Assembly (NCBI GenBank): GCA_015501585.1
Contig: JADNRY010000278.1
Location: 16,047-80,046, forward strand
Direction of reading: 5' to 3'
Source of the DNA: Rhodocollybia butyracea
Lineage: Eukaryota; Basidiomycota; Agaricomycetes; Agaricales; Omphalotaceae
DNA: 64,000 nt
The position numbers and the translations under genes are program-made. Positions 31,985-42,270 of this stretch are shown here, piece by piece (position 1 is the stretch's first letter; every line of letters begins with the position of its first letter). A model generated the notes under the pieces. It was not told the DNA's origin and made no database searches. It saw nothing but the letters and a program-made list of their open reading frames with translations.

Positions 31985-32694
31985 AGTTGATTAGTTGGTT
32001 TTAAAAGATTGATTTACAAGAGTCTAATCAACCTGGTAAGTTCAGCAGCTACTCTTTTTCTTGCCTCGTCACTCACCGACAGTCAGTGTATGCTCCGCGC
32101 GACTCAGACCCCGCTCTCCTTTCCGTCAGTGTAGTACACTTGTTTCAGTCAGGTACACTCCGCACGCTCGCAGCCATCTGCCCTGTTCTGACTCGTGCTT
32201 GGCTTTTCAGCCACTTTCATCAATGTCTCATTTCCATTTCTACTTACTTATATCAAGTGAGCCGTCGTAGTCAGCTTAGCACTTTCTTTCTAACCCGACA
32301 AGCTCAGGTGATGCCTCAAAGTAGCTTTCTTTCTGACCTGACCCGACGAGCTCAGTCTGTTTGTTTCTTGTATTCTCTGCATTACGTCGGGTCAGAAAGA
32401 AAGTGCAAAGCTGACTACAACGGCTCACTTGATATAAGTAGAAATGGAAATGAGACATTGATGAAAGTGGCTGAAAAGCCAAGCACGAGTCAGAACAGGG
32501 CAGATGGCTGCAAGCACGCGGAGCGTACCTGACTGAAACAAGTGTACTACACCGACGGAAAGGAGAGCGGGGTCTGAGTCGTGCGGAGCGTACACTGACC
32601 GTCAGTGGGTAACGAGGCAAGAAAAAGAGTAGCCGCTGAACTTACCAGGTTGATTAGACTCTTGTAAATCAATCTTTTAAAACCAATTAATTGA
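31985..32694. mobile_element. 0.7-kb palindrome at the DIRS 3' end
   Basis: The left arm (AGTTGGTTTTAAAAGATTGA, TTTACAAGAGTCTAATCAAC, CTGGTAAGTTCAGC) is repeated in inverse at the right (GCTGAACTTACCAG ... TCTTTTAAAACCAATT). About 310-bp arms differ by about 5 percent and are joined by a loop of about 75 bp near 32345. The arms contain ACTCAGACCCCGCTCTCCTT and ATGTCTCATTTCCATTTCTA. Mirror open frames (32061-32270 plus, 32276-32620 minus) are arm products. The minus DIRS copy lacks it, so it is either an insertion into the plus copy's end or a separate neighbour. A relic of the same family lies at about 46620-46775. Confidence 0.8.
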
Positions 32695-33310
32695 TCCTTT
32701 ACTCACTTCCAGAATCCTAGAGAAACAATCTGTTTTTTGTCCCGAACTCAACTAATATAATCTTGTAAGGCTTTTATATGCGCTTTCACAGCGAAAAGAT
32801 CAAACTAATATATTCTCTGTTATGCTCTCTGATCAAAATTCTTTGCCACAATAGTAATTGCACTTCAAACGATGATGAACGATATTTATCTGTAAAGGAC
32901 TACGCTGTCAAGGTGCAACCACTGAAGCAGGTAATAAACTGGAGACTCACTCTCGTAACCGTGACAGAGGTCAGCTGACTATTGGCACTGGGCGAATCTG
33001 GCTTCTTATCGAGCTCAATTAGGCTAGCCCAATATGCTATCGGTAATTCGGAATTCGGACTTTCATCGATATCAATCAACGTGATACACCCACGCAGATG
33101 ATCCCTGTTTGAGGGCCCACAATGGTAGAGAATATGAAAGACTAATAAGATTGATTGCAAGATAGGTAAACTCGGGAAGGCAATGTACATTTACAGTCTT
33201 CAATTGATTCAAAAGCACAGCGCTGAACAGGTCTTGAAGCTTGAAGAAGGACGCAGTGGCCGGTGGGATTTTGGGAAGAAGCCCGTGGTGCTGTGGACTA
33301 TGTTCGTAAC
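32695..33310. other. No gene recognised
   Basis: Open frames at 32778-32978 (plus) and 32900-33190 (minus) have no recognisable domain. Confidence 0.4.
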
Positions 33311-34463
33311 AATCCCCCCGAGCAGGATCAGGTAGAAATCAAAAGTCTAGAGCTCAAGTATATACGCCGTCCGTCACACATTACATAAATTATAAGAAAT
33401 TAGGTTTGCTTATCACCATGCCGCAATCCGGCTCTGGACTCGCCGCTTGCTACTTAGCTTTTCGGGTACACAGTCGTTAATATCCTTGTCTGAGCAATGG
33501 GATACTGGGGAATGACACCTTTTCATGCCAAAGAAGGAAGCCCCACTGCTCACTTCAAATGATCTCTCATTTTGGCACAAGAAGAGGAGCCCACCGATCC
33601 TGCCTGCAACCTGAGCATGAGGATAGGTGATAGGTTAAGACTCACCCAATGATTAGTAGTATAAAGACAACAACCAAGATGACAACTCCAGTGTCACAGC
33701 CGAAGGCAATACTAAATAAGTTGTGCTAGAAATCAGTCAGATAATTACTATTGAAGTACTAAGGCGAAAGTCACATAGCCCAAGCGGGGCCTTAATCACT
33801 CCCTGGCATCAAGGCCATGATAAAGAGGGTCCTATAAACTAAAGAATCTCTAGTGATTGAGTTTGTAACACCTCTTGCAATGGGTCTTACCCTGTCATGT
33901 GGACTACTAGATATGTACCAACGTTTGATACCAATGATATATTGTGGTCGTTTAACACCCACTTTTCACAGACTTCGATGTTCATGATGGTCTTCCGAGT
34001 CAATAACTTGCCAATAACAATGCCAGAAACCCTCCAGGAGTGACCCCGACTCCCGCATCTGGATCCGCTTCGATGGGTGGTTCCAACCAAAGTCAAGGTA
34101 AGAACAGCAGTGTAGCTCTCAAAATATTAAGGATTGCCTCTGCCATGGCACTCAGCACATGACGTTGGTCTCTCCGCCGTAAACCTTTAATAGGGCGAGT
34201 CCTATATTATCTGATTGCACAGACAGTGATACTTTTGAAAGCCTCCATTGCACCTGTTTGGCAGGCCAGCGCAAAAGGTTGTGCAAAGGTGCCGCCCCGC
34301 TGAGTTTCCACCATCCTCACTGACTGTTCAAGGCGGGCGCCGAGCTTGAAGCCAGATTGCGGCATGGTTATAAACAAACCTAATTAGTTATAATTTATGT
34401 AATTGTGACGGACGGCGTATATATTTGAGCTCTAGACTGATTTCTACCTGATCCTGCTCGGGA
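33311..34463. mobile_element. 1.15-kb element with ~125-bp terminal inverted repeats
   Basis: CCCGAGCAGGATCAGGTAGA ... CTAGAGCTCAAGTATATACG and CCGTCCGTCACA ... ATAAATTATAA on the left (33311-33435) are mirrored on the right (34340-34463), including CATGCCGCAATC near the inner ends. The internal 0.9 kb has a minus-strand frame (33887-34096) without recognised domain. The flanks AACAATCCC (left) and AACCGTACC (right) agree at six of nine positions, only suggestive of a 9-bp duplication. Long terminal repeats with no transposase suggest a non-autonomous MULE-like element. Confidence 0.65.
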
Positions 34464-36116
34464 ACCGTACCCGTCTCGATCGCCATCCCAGATGCTTTCT
34501 TTGAGACTTTCAGTAGTCTATTTCCTCGAAGACCCTTGTAGTGTGGCGCCAGTGCTTTGCATTCACGGATATGGCAGTTCCCCGGTTGACAAAGGCGTCG
34601 AGGAGGATGGAGATGAGCTTTATGAACGGAGAAGTGCGCGTCAGAGGACCTTGGGTATCAGAGTGAATTACAACGTAGCTGGTCTCAACACCATCTCCCT
34701 CCTTTCGTACCCATCCTTCTGAACCAGTCAAAATTACCGAAAATTACGACTCTGAAAGCCACGTTGTACACTGGACGTTCACCATGATCCATTTCACTAA
34801 TTGTAACCATTAGATATTAAACCTGCAGAGAACACGTTGACGCACCAGACTTGATCCAAACTCAACTCTCTTTCTCCTTCAAACATGAATACATGATCTT
34901 CAGAATTGGAACAAGCACGCCGGCAAGAGGCAACAACACGAAAGAACTGGAAAGCTTTCGACCTAGTGACTCCGGTACATATCGTGGAATACATAATGAA
35001 TGATATCTTGGGAGAAGCTCGAGGTGAAGTCTGCTAGCAAACCGCAATGTTTTCCTGGGGCAAGAGGTAAGGACATTCTGGGATAAAGAGGGTATATCAG
35101 AAAAGGATGTCAAGCATCGCTCACTTTTACTACCAGGACAAGGAGCTAACAAGTCAGCAGCGCATCGAGCGAGTGAATGTTTTGAAACATTGGAATAGAA
35201 AGTGCAACTGGGCCTAGAAGATCAGCGTACAAGAAACATTAATAGGATACATCTAGCATGCAGAGTTATTCCAGTCCTTCCGACGCTCGAGCCTGCAAAG
35301 CTTCAAGCTTCATCAATGATGCCGTGGTGGAAAGGAGTCTTGATACGCCGAGTATCCTTGCCTCGAGCGTGCAAAAGAGGATATGTTTTGACAGGTTGGA
35401 AGCGCGGTCAAGCTTGAAATTGAAAAAATATATGACAATATACTTTCACAATTAACGATACCATTCTAGAAGGGCAAAGATGCACGACGTACCAGAGTGA
35501 TTGAGCTGCAGTTTTGAACATCACCAGTCTGTCGGAAACGTCCGTACCGTAGATAATTGCGGAGCGGAAGAATCAGTGGCATGTTGTGAGCAAAGGGATG
35601 GTCGTTGATCTGAAGTACTCGGGCCGAAATCGGAACCTCCGACTGAACCAAATCCATTACTAGAAAAGTGAGTTCTTCGTTTCTGCCGTCTTCGTCGATT
35701 CTATATATCTTCTAATTTTTGGTCTTTCGTATCCAGCGCGAGCACAAAGGACTCAAAGCAATCAAAGGAGAAGGATAGGAATAGGAGGGACTCTGATAAT
35801 GTGGACCTGCCATATAGGCGTAACGACGATGAGAAGTGGAAGAAGAACATCAACAATCAACGGAGGACGTACTTAGCTGCCAAGGAAGGCCACTATTTGA
35901 CCTGTTTCAATCAAAGGGAAGTACTAAGTAACGACCATGGTGAAAAAACAGAAGTTTCACGATTGTTTCATCAGCCTGGAGGGCAATGAGCTCAATTTAT
36001 ATTGACATATTGGGGACGATTCAATGGATCTTAGTACCACTGACGGCGGTCGTGGTATTACCGTTCCCACAAGGATCATCGTGCAGTGTCCTGAGCGTTA
36101 TCGATAGCATCATAGC
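34464..36116. other. No gene recognised
   Basis: Several open frames of 60-100 codons on both strands (for example 34492-34722 plus, 34862-35152 minus, 35801-35989 plus) lack domains. The 35730-35990 plus strand reads polar and lysine-rich (YRRNDDEKWKKNINNQRRTY) and could be a relic. Downstream flank of CHS5. Confidence 0.35.
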
Positions 36117-36219
36117 AAGGGCCTGCTGGGAGCAGAGAAACTTTATCTTCAACGTATGAGCGTTCGTCAAAAATGCATTGAACAAAAACTAAAGAAGGGA
36201 AACAAAAAGCTACGAGACC

Positions 36220-37847
36220 TTAGCTCAAGTCAACTTCAACCGTATCACCAACGTCATCATCTCCTTCATCGTTCGGCGCTGACCGTTCCTTCTCTACAGG
36301 AGGAGGCGGAGGAACTTCAATCGCAGATGGCGTTATCATTCTCGACGTTTCCTCCTCAAGCTGTCCTTGCTGAATCGGTAAACCAGGAGGAGGCGACTTT
36401 TTCCCGCCTGGACCTGGCACAGCTTCGGGAGAAGCTGTCGGTGAAGGAGGGAAGCGGAATTCGCGATTCATTGTTCCACTACGGCTTTTCCGTTTCCCTG
36501 CTGTGTTCGTTGGGGTCGACGTTCCGGAATCGTTGTCGGGAGACATAGTAGATTGGGGTGCTGGCGGCGAGGTCGATGTCGTAGTTGTTGGGTGAGCAGA
36601 CGATGGTTCTTCGGATTCAGGAATATCAGGGCCAGCGGGTTGGTTGATAAAGGCTGAATGTGTGTCCGGGCTAACTGGGGAAGTAGAGGATTTGCGAGCT
36701 GGTGCTGGCATCGAAGCACGGTTGGCGCGTCCAGCGACTGACGTGGTGGATTGAGACGCTTGGGACATGGATTGTGGACGGTAGGAGTGTGTCGAGGCCG
36801 AAGGCTCAGCACCGAGGTAGTATGCGCCAATAGCGACCATTCTGATAGGGAGTCAGATTTTGTCGGTTTTACGACGCGAATTCACAAACTCACCGTTTCT
36901 CCGAATGACACGCCAGAATCCAGTGAGGCGTGACAACAGGGATACTCAACTGCAGCGCCCGTTGATACTCGACTCCAGGAGCGGCACTGGCACTGCCGGT
37001 TGCCTGAGCACCGTTGGGAGTAGCAGCAGGTGTAGTACACACAAAGTGAGTGGTATCAATCTGAATCTTGTCGCTCCATTTCGCGCGCATCTCTCTCAAC
37101 GCCATTTTCGCATTCTCCAGTAAAACCTCGTCTTGGCAATTACCGAAACATACTGAGATCCCAGAAGTGTCTTCGATGGAATGTGTACGAACTTTGATGA
37201 CGTTGGAAGGGAATGTCCCAGCGGTAGTTCGGAGGATGAGCTGGAATGTGTAATCAGTCTGCATATCGAGTCCTGATAGCTTTGTCGATGTGTTGGTCGT
37301 CGGAGAAGGTATTGCTGCAAGTCTTTGCCCATTCCTGTATATATCCAACGAGCGTAATTTCGCTGTCGCCAGTTTCACTGAAGGCCATTCGAGGGTGACC
37401 GATGTTTGGGTGACATTCCGTAGCTAACCAAACGATAAGAAAACATTCTTAAGCGGAATAAAAACGCGCCGTGCCTGCAATTTGGGAGCTTCGGGCATGT
37501 GAACACCAAATTCCTCTGCAATTTCGTTTTGCAGTGCCCAAAACTCTGCATCTCGCCGTTTCTCCTCTGAGTAGTTTTGGTGAACGGAAATATTGACTAT
37601 TGAGCCTGCAGCGGCTCCAGGAGGTAGTAATATTGACGGAAATTCTATCAGATGAGCTCGTTCACCCAAGAGGATCTATAAAGCAGTATAAACTGGAAGA
37701 ACAAGAGTTTCTTCATTCATAATCTTACAGCCATGCCAGCATCTAGGATAACAGTTAATTCGCGAAATAACTAGCTATTTCAAACGTACCAAGCTTTCCA
37801 ACCGTGAAAGTAAAGCTCTCCTGTGGATTGTCCATACTACGCGTCAT
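36220..37847 (-). CDS. CHS5: Chs5-type exomer protein (FN3 + BRCT)
   Basis: Five exons: 37847-37790, a 14-nt microexon 37742-37729, 37675-37466 (or to 37475), 37423-36894 and 36841-36220, about 477 residues. The N-terminus FTVGKLDAGMAILLGERAHL and IEFPSILLPPGAAAGSIV is the Chs5 N-terminal domain; LRNVTQTSVTLEWPSVKLA opens an FN3 domain; SVCFGNCQDEV ... TTHFVCT ... VTPHWILACHSEKRMVAIGA is a BRCT domain. The C-terminal ~200 residues are Pro/Ser-rich and end in an acidic GDDDVGDTVEVDL. Chs5 is the scaffold of the exomer coat that carries chitin synthase and other cargo from the trans-Golgi to the surface. Intron 3 could use GT (37465) or GC (37474); both keep frame. Starts 61 bp from CIAO1 on the opposite strand. 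Confidence 0.93.
37729..37742 (-). other. CHS5: 14-nt microexon of CHS5
   Basis: ATGCTGGCATGGCT, flanked by TATCCTAG on its 5' side and GTAAGATT on its 3' side, supplies exactly the D-A-G-M-A residues that connect FTVGKL to ILLGERAHL. Without it the conserved GKLDAG motif and the frame are lost. Confidence 0.85.
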
Positions 37848-37908
37848 TTTGTTGTCGTGGCGAGGAATATCTGTGGGCGTCAAATTTAGACGCTCTATTA
37901 TTTACCCC
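37848..37908. promoter_or_regulatory. 61-bp divergent intergenic region, CHS5/CIAO1
   Basis: The two start codons are separated by only 61 bp (contains TTGTTGTCGTGGCGAGG and GCGTCAAATTTAGACGC-type sequence, the latter a short inverted repeat). Promoter and 5' leaders must overlap the neighbouring genes. No TATA box is evident. Confidence 0.6.
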
Positions 37909-39172
37909 ATGGACGAAGACTTCAGTCATTCTCTGCAGAAAGTTGCAGAACTCGGAGGCACGTAAACGACATATGTATAAAGGCTTTCGACTTAATCTGC
38001 CACAGGCCACGAAGAAGAAGTTTGGCACATCGCTTGGAACCCCGCAAAGTCGCTTTTGGCTTCGTGTTCATCCGATAAATCAGTTCGCTTGTTTACATAC
38101 AACCACGACGGCGAAGGAACATTAAAATTCTCGCTGGCCACAAGTATTCCTACCGGTCATCTCAAAACTGTCAGATCAGTTGCTTGGTCTCCTTCCGGAA
38201 GTACTTTAGCCACAGCTTCATTCGATTCAAATATCGGAATTTGGGAACAGGAACAACCAGATGAAGACGGACATTCTGGTGAATGGGAATGTGCGAGTCT
38301 TTTAGAAGGTCACGAAACAGAATGTAAAAGCGTGGCGTATTCCAGCACAGGAACTCTTCTCGCTAGTTGTAGTCGAGATAAAACAGTTTGGGTATGGGAA
38401 GGTAAAACTCGACCTTTCTTTCCTTTTATCCTTCGCGATCTGACACGATTACAAGTTCAACCGGATTCAGATTTTGAATGCATGGGGGTACTCATGGAAC
38501 ACACCCAGGACGTCAAATGCGTAGCATGGCATCCAACAGAAGAGGTCGATGTGTAGCCAAACCTTCTCTGAATGATCGTTTAATCTCCATTCCTACAGAT
38601 TCTCGCTTCTGGGTCCTACGACGATACTATCAAAATATACGTTGACGATCCGCAGGACGATTGGTTTTGCTGTACGACACTAACTGGGCATGAATCAACG
38701 GTTTGGGCCCTCGGGTGGTCTCCGAATGGCAAATATCTAGCTTCGTCCTCGGATGATAAGACCGTGAGGATATGGAAGCGGGTAGGTGAATACGAGTTCA
38801 AGTGTGTTTTGGTGTTAGAAGGACATGACAGGAGCGTGTATTCGGTTAGTTGGGGTGTTGGAAATATCGGTCAAGAAGCAGATCCCCTGAATCTCGGACG
38901 GATCGCTAGTGCTGGCGGAGACGGTATCATTCGTGTCTGGGACCTCCGTGTAAATTCTAGGCTATCCTACACCATGTTTTTACTGAATCCGACCCCAGGA
39001 AAATCCTTCCAGCGATAAACCAACCGCAAAACTCATTGCTCGTCTTCCGTCGGCACATGGAACTTATGATATTAACACAGTCGTTTGGTGTCCTAGAAAG
39101 GGTTACCAAGATCTTTTGGCCACTTCGGGAGACGATGGTATGGTCAAGATATGGAAGATACAAGCGTCATGA
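37909..39172 (+). CDS. CIAO1: CIAO1/Cia1, cytosolic Fe-S protein assembly WD40 protein
   Basis: Five exons: 37909-37957, 38006-38401, 38456-38544, 38599-38949, 38999-39172; 352 residues. Seven WD40 blades are visible, starting LGGHEEEVWHIAWNP and including GHLKTVRSVAWSPSGSTLAT, GHETECKSVAYSSTGTLLAS, HTQDVKCVAWHP, GHESTVWALGWSPNGKYLAS, GHDRSVYSVSWG and INTVVWCPRKG; blades end in the usual VRLF, IGIWE, VWVWE, IKIY, VRIWK, IRVWD and VKIWK. The length and blade spacing fit Cia1, the platform of the CIA targeting complex that hands Fe-S clusters to cytosolic and nuclear enzymes. Start chosen because MDEDFSHSLQKVAELGG joins the first blade in frame, which requires a GC-AG first intron (37958-38005). 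Essential in fungi studied. Confidence 0.94.
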
Positions 39173-40145
39173 ATCCGGTATTCTATATCATACGTCCTCG
39201 AGGTATCATACATCGGTAATGTCTCTCAATAACACATAGGCTAGTACAAACGAGTGTCAATCTCTGAAGCACGTTTAGACGTCCAATCAGACGCGCAACG
39301 TTCAGATTCGTTGAGGACGCTCCGACCACGGTGTTTGATTTTTTTTGAATTGAGCATGTCGTTTTCGTGTTCTGCGGGTGAATATTTTAGAGCCTCTGGC
39401 TAGCTGAACCAACTCCTAGGTTCACTGAATAAGGAGAGAATGATTTTACATAGAAAATATCGACCTGGACTACGCCAAAGTTCGGTTTGAATAACCGCGA
39501 AGCCTTCATAATTGTCGTCTGGCTGCTGGCAAGAGTGAGCGCTAATCACGTTCAACCAGTCCCATCACGACGCAGCTACGCTAACGAGTCTGCTACCTCC
39601 TATCTCACCGCAGGTGATCGCAAAGCAACTATATTCGCTTATCGAATGACACTATAATTCACACCAGACTCAGCTCATGACCTATTGCGGCCGGCGTCAT
39701 CTCTCAAGATACAACCGAACATTTCCAGATAAATATCCGCAGAACACTAGGGCCTTCCAACATATCAGCAAATATATGGGTGTCCGGTGTATATAGCCCC
39801 AAAGTTTATCTTGACTATCTTGATTGGAGCTTTAAAGACTTCCCGACGCGTCTCTTCGTACAGCTCGTCTACATTGGTATATCTAGGTATATTTACAGGA
39901 TATATCCCGCTATTATTAGCCCCGCCCCGACAATGACGCGAAAATCAACCACACTCCTGTCGCCGAAGTTCGCAGAAGATAACACACGCTTCCGGTTTTT
40001 CTTCGGTTGGGTTTTTCGCAATCATTTCTCCATCCCAAATTGTCATGTTCCTGAGATGAACATAGGGTCTTGGGAACTTAAAAGAACTTGTTCGGGCGTA
40101 TCTAAGGGCTCTCTCGATTACTTGGTGAACATACTCAACTCCGAA
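39173..40145. promoter_or_regulatory. Intergenic; 3' end of CIAO1 and upstream region of the endoglucanase
   Basis: No gene is seen. TATA-like sequence GTATATCTAGGTATATTTAC (39877-39896) and GATATATCCCGC (39899) lie about 250 bp before the endoglucanase start. A long open frame running 39780-40283 simply reads through the leader into exon 1. Confidence 0.5.
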
Positions 40146-42183
40146 ATGGCGCCCAAACGACTCTACTCCCTCGGACTCGCTTTATCCGCTGTGGCCTCCG
40201 TTCGTGCGCAATCTCCGGTTTTCGGTCAGTGTGGTGGAATCGTAAGTGATCTGTTGAAGCTTCAAGTCGAGATCGTAAACTGACACTTCTAACGTGAACG
40301 GTAGGGTTGGACTGTGAGTATTATATAGTAGTCACTCGTCGGAAGGAAAGCTACCCATTCCTTTTTTATTCAAGGGAGCAACGACCTGTGTATCTGGCTC
40401 AGTTTGCGCCGTTCAGGACGCCTGTGAGTGCAACACGCTTATCTCGCTCAACGCATAACTCATTTTTTCTCATTCAACAACAGATTTCTCCCAATGCGTG
40501 CCTTCCACTGTGATCCCAACAAGTACCGCACCAATCGTAATACCCACCATAGCCCCAGTATCGGGCAATAAACTCAAGTATGTCGGTGTGAACATCGCAG
40601 GCTTTGTACGTCGCGCTGCCAGTATCTCTTCAACTCAAGGTTAACCGGCTAGTTTTACAGGACTTTGGTTGTAACACCGATGGAGATTGCAATGTCAGTG
40701 GAGCATGGCCGCCGTTGACGCAGTATTACGGTAGGCATTCTTCTTGCATCCAGGTTTTCTTCCGACTGAGTTTCTGTGATTTTATAGGCATGAACGGAGC
40801 AGGACAGATGCAACATTTCACAGCCGACGATGGGTACAACATCTTCCGTCTCCCCGTCGGATGGCAATTCCTCCTGAACGATGTCGTCGGAGGAACTCTG
40901 AATGCCGTCAACTTCGCTAAATACGACGATCTTGTGCAGGTGCGCTTTGAAACAATTTATAGATATACATACCCTCCTTTAGTTCCTGCTCACTGCGTTG
41001 TCGATAGACGTGTTTAGACACCGGTGCTTCATGTATCATCGATATACACAACTACGCTCGATGGAATGGTGAAGTACGTAGTACAACTCGCTTGCTAATC
41101 AGCCAAAGCTCACTCCTCGATAAACTCGTAGATCATCGGACAAGGCGGCCCAACCAACGCCCAATTCGCTAGCACCTGGTCCCAACTAGCGGCCAAGTAC
41201 GCAGATGAGCCGAAGATTCTATTCGGAGTGTAAGTTTCCCAACCCTCCATCTTGTTTCTAACAAAAACAAAAGATTAACATAATACATGGACGTAGCATG
41301 AACGAGCCCCACGATTTGCCCAGCATCACACTCTGGGCTCAATCAGTCCAAGCTGCTGTTACCGCCATTCGAAACGCTGGGTGCGCTATCTCCACCTCGA
41401 GTTGATTTCTCGCTAAATGCACATTTATCCACTTCTACTTCCTCTACTCCCTCTGCTCCCTCTAGCGCTACATCGCAGATAATCCTCCTCCCCGGGAGCG
41501 ACTTCGCCTCTGCACAACAATTCGTCACAGACGGGTCCGGCCCCGCTCTCCTCAACGTCACCAACCCCGACGGCACCACCACCAACCTCATCTTCGACGT
41601 CCACAAATACCTCGACGTCGACAACTCTGGCACTAACCTGTAAGTAAAACGCTCAAAAAGCCCTCTCATCTCTCAACTTAGCATCCTACCCATTTTGAAT
41701 TATATCCCATTTTTCCGTAGGGAATGCGTTACGAACAACATCGATGCCGCATGGGCACCTCTGGTGACCTGGCTCCGGGAGAACGGCCGGCAAGCGCTGA
41801 ACACGGAGACGGGAGGAGGCAACGTCGCTTCCTGCGTTGAGTTCATGTGCCAGCAAATCGCCTTCCAGGCTCAGAATTCTGACGGTTTGTTTCTCTGCCC
41901 CTCTGAAAAGTCATTCTCCAAATAACTGATATCGATCTTTCTCTGTAACAGTCATCCTCGGGTACGTCGGTTGGTCCGCAGGCAACTTTGGCCCGCCGTC
42001 ACAATATGTCTTGGTCCGTGTTTCGATTTATCGGTATAAAATCTAGTCTAACCATCTAACTATATGTAATCATTTCAGTCTGAGGGTCCTACACAAGTTG
42101 GTACGACATGGACAGACACGCTACTAGTGTCAAGCTGCATGGCTCCCATCGCCGGTGCCCAATCCGGTTCTACCGGCCAGTAA
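40146..42183 (+). CDS. Secreted GH5 endoglucanase with N-terminal CBM1
   Basis: Thirteen exons give 416 residues: 40146-40241, 40305-40313, 40375-40423, 40484-40605, 40661-40730, 40788-40939, 41008-41073, 41132-41229, 41297-41380, 41466-41639, 41721-41884, 41952-42013, 42079-42183. MAPKRLYSLGLALSAVASVR then AQ is a signal peptide. QSPVFGQCGGIGWTGATTCV, then VCAVQDAYFSQCVP, is a CBM1 cellulose-binding module; a short Thr/Pro/Val linker (PTSTAPIVIPTIAP) follows. The GH5 domain (subfamily 5-like) starts KYVGVNIAGFDFGC; VMNEPHDL holds the acid/base Glu and LNTETGGG the nucleophile Glu; IIDIHNYARWNG and IFDVHKYLD are conserved strand ends. It cuts internal beta-1,4 bonds in cellulose. All introns keep frame; nothing suggests damage. 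Converges on HIS5 with 87 bp between stops. Confidence 0.95.
40305..40313 (+). other. 9-nt microexon of the endoglucanase
   Basis: GGTTGGACT, preceded by AACGGTAG and followed by GTGAGTAT, encodes Gly-Trp-Thr. These are the invariant residues of CBM1 (QCGGIGWTG), so the exon is needed for the module; the aromatic residue lies on the cellulose-binding face. Confidence 0.88.
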
Positions 42184-42270
42184 ACCTGAAGGCTAAGCTA
42201 TCGAGTTGAGTATAATGGGATAAAATATCGTATACCGCTTATACCGCTCTATGAAAACAAACATCTACAT

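Larger units (their letters stand above)
30243..31990 (+). mobile_element. DIRS-like element 3' end, plus-strand copy
   Basis: Continues the RT piece at 28045-28412 beyond the insertion: RT tail and RNase H (30243-30832), tyrosine recombinase (30829-31816) and 3' flank to about 31990, where a palindrome begins. From 30448 on it is nearly identical to the minus copy at 26455-28013. One T too many in the TGGTTTTGC run near 30301 shifts the frame between AVCQELLW and EKLEVLDGVRMLEAEEWD. Confidence 0.85.

Noticed and set aside
39780..40283. 167-residue ORF reading into the endoglucanase first exon
   Set aside because: Starts far upstream in leader sequence; the signal peptide begins at the ATG at 40146, and the added residues look non-coding.
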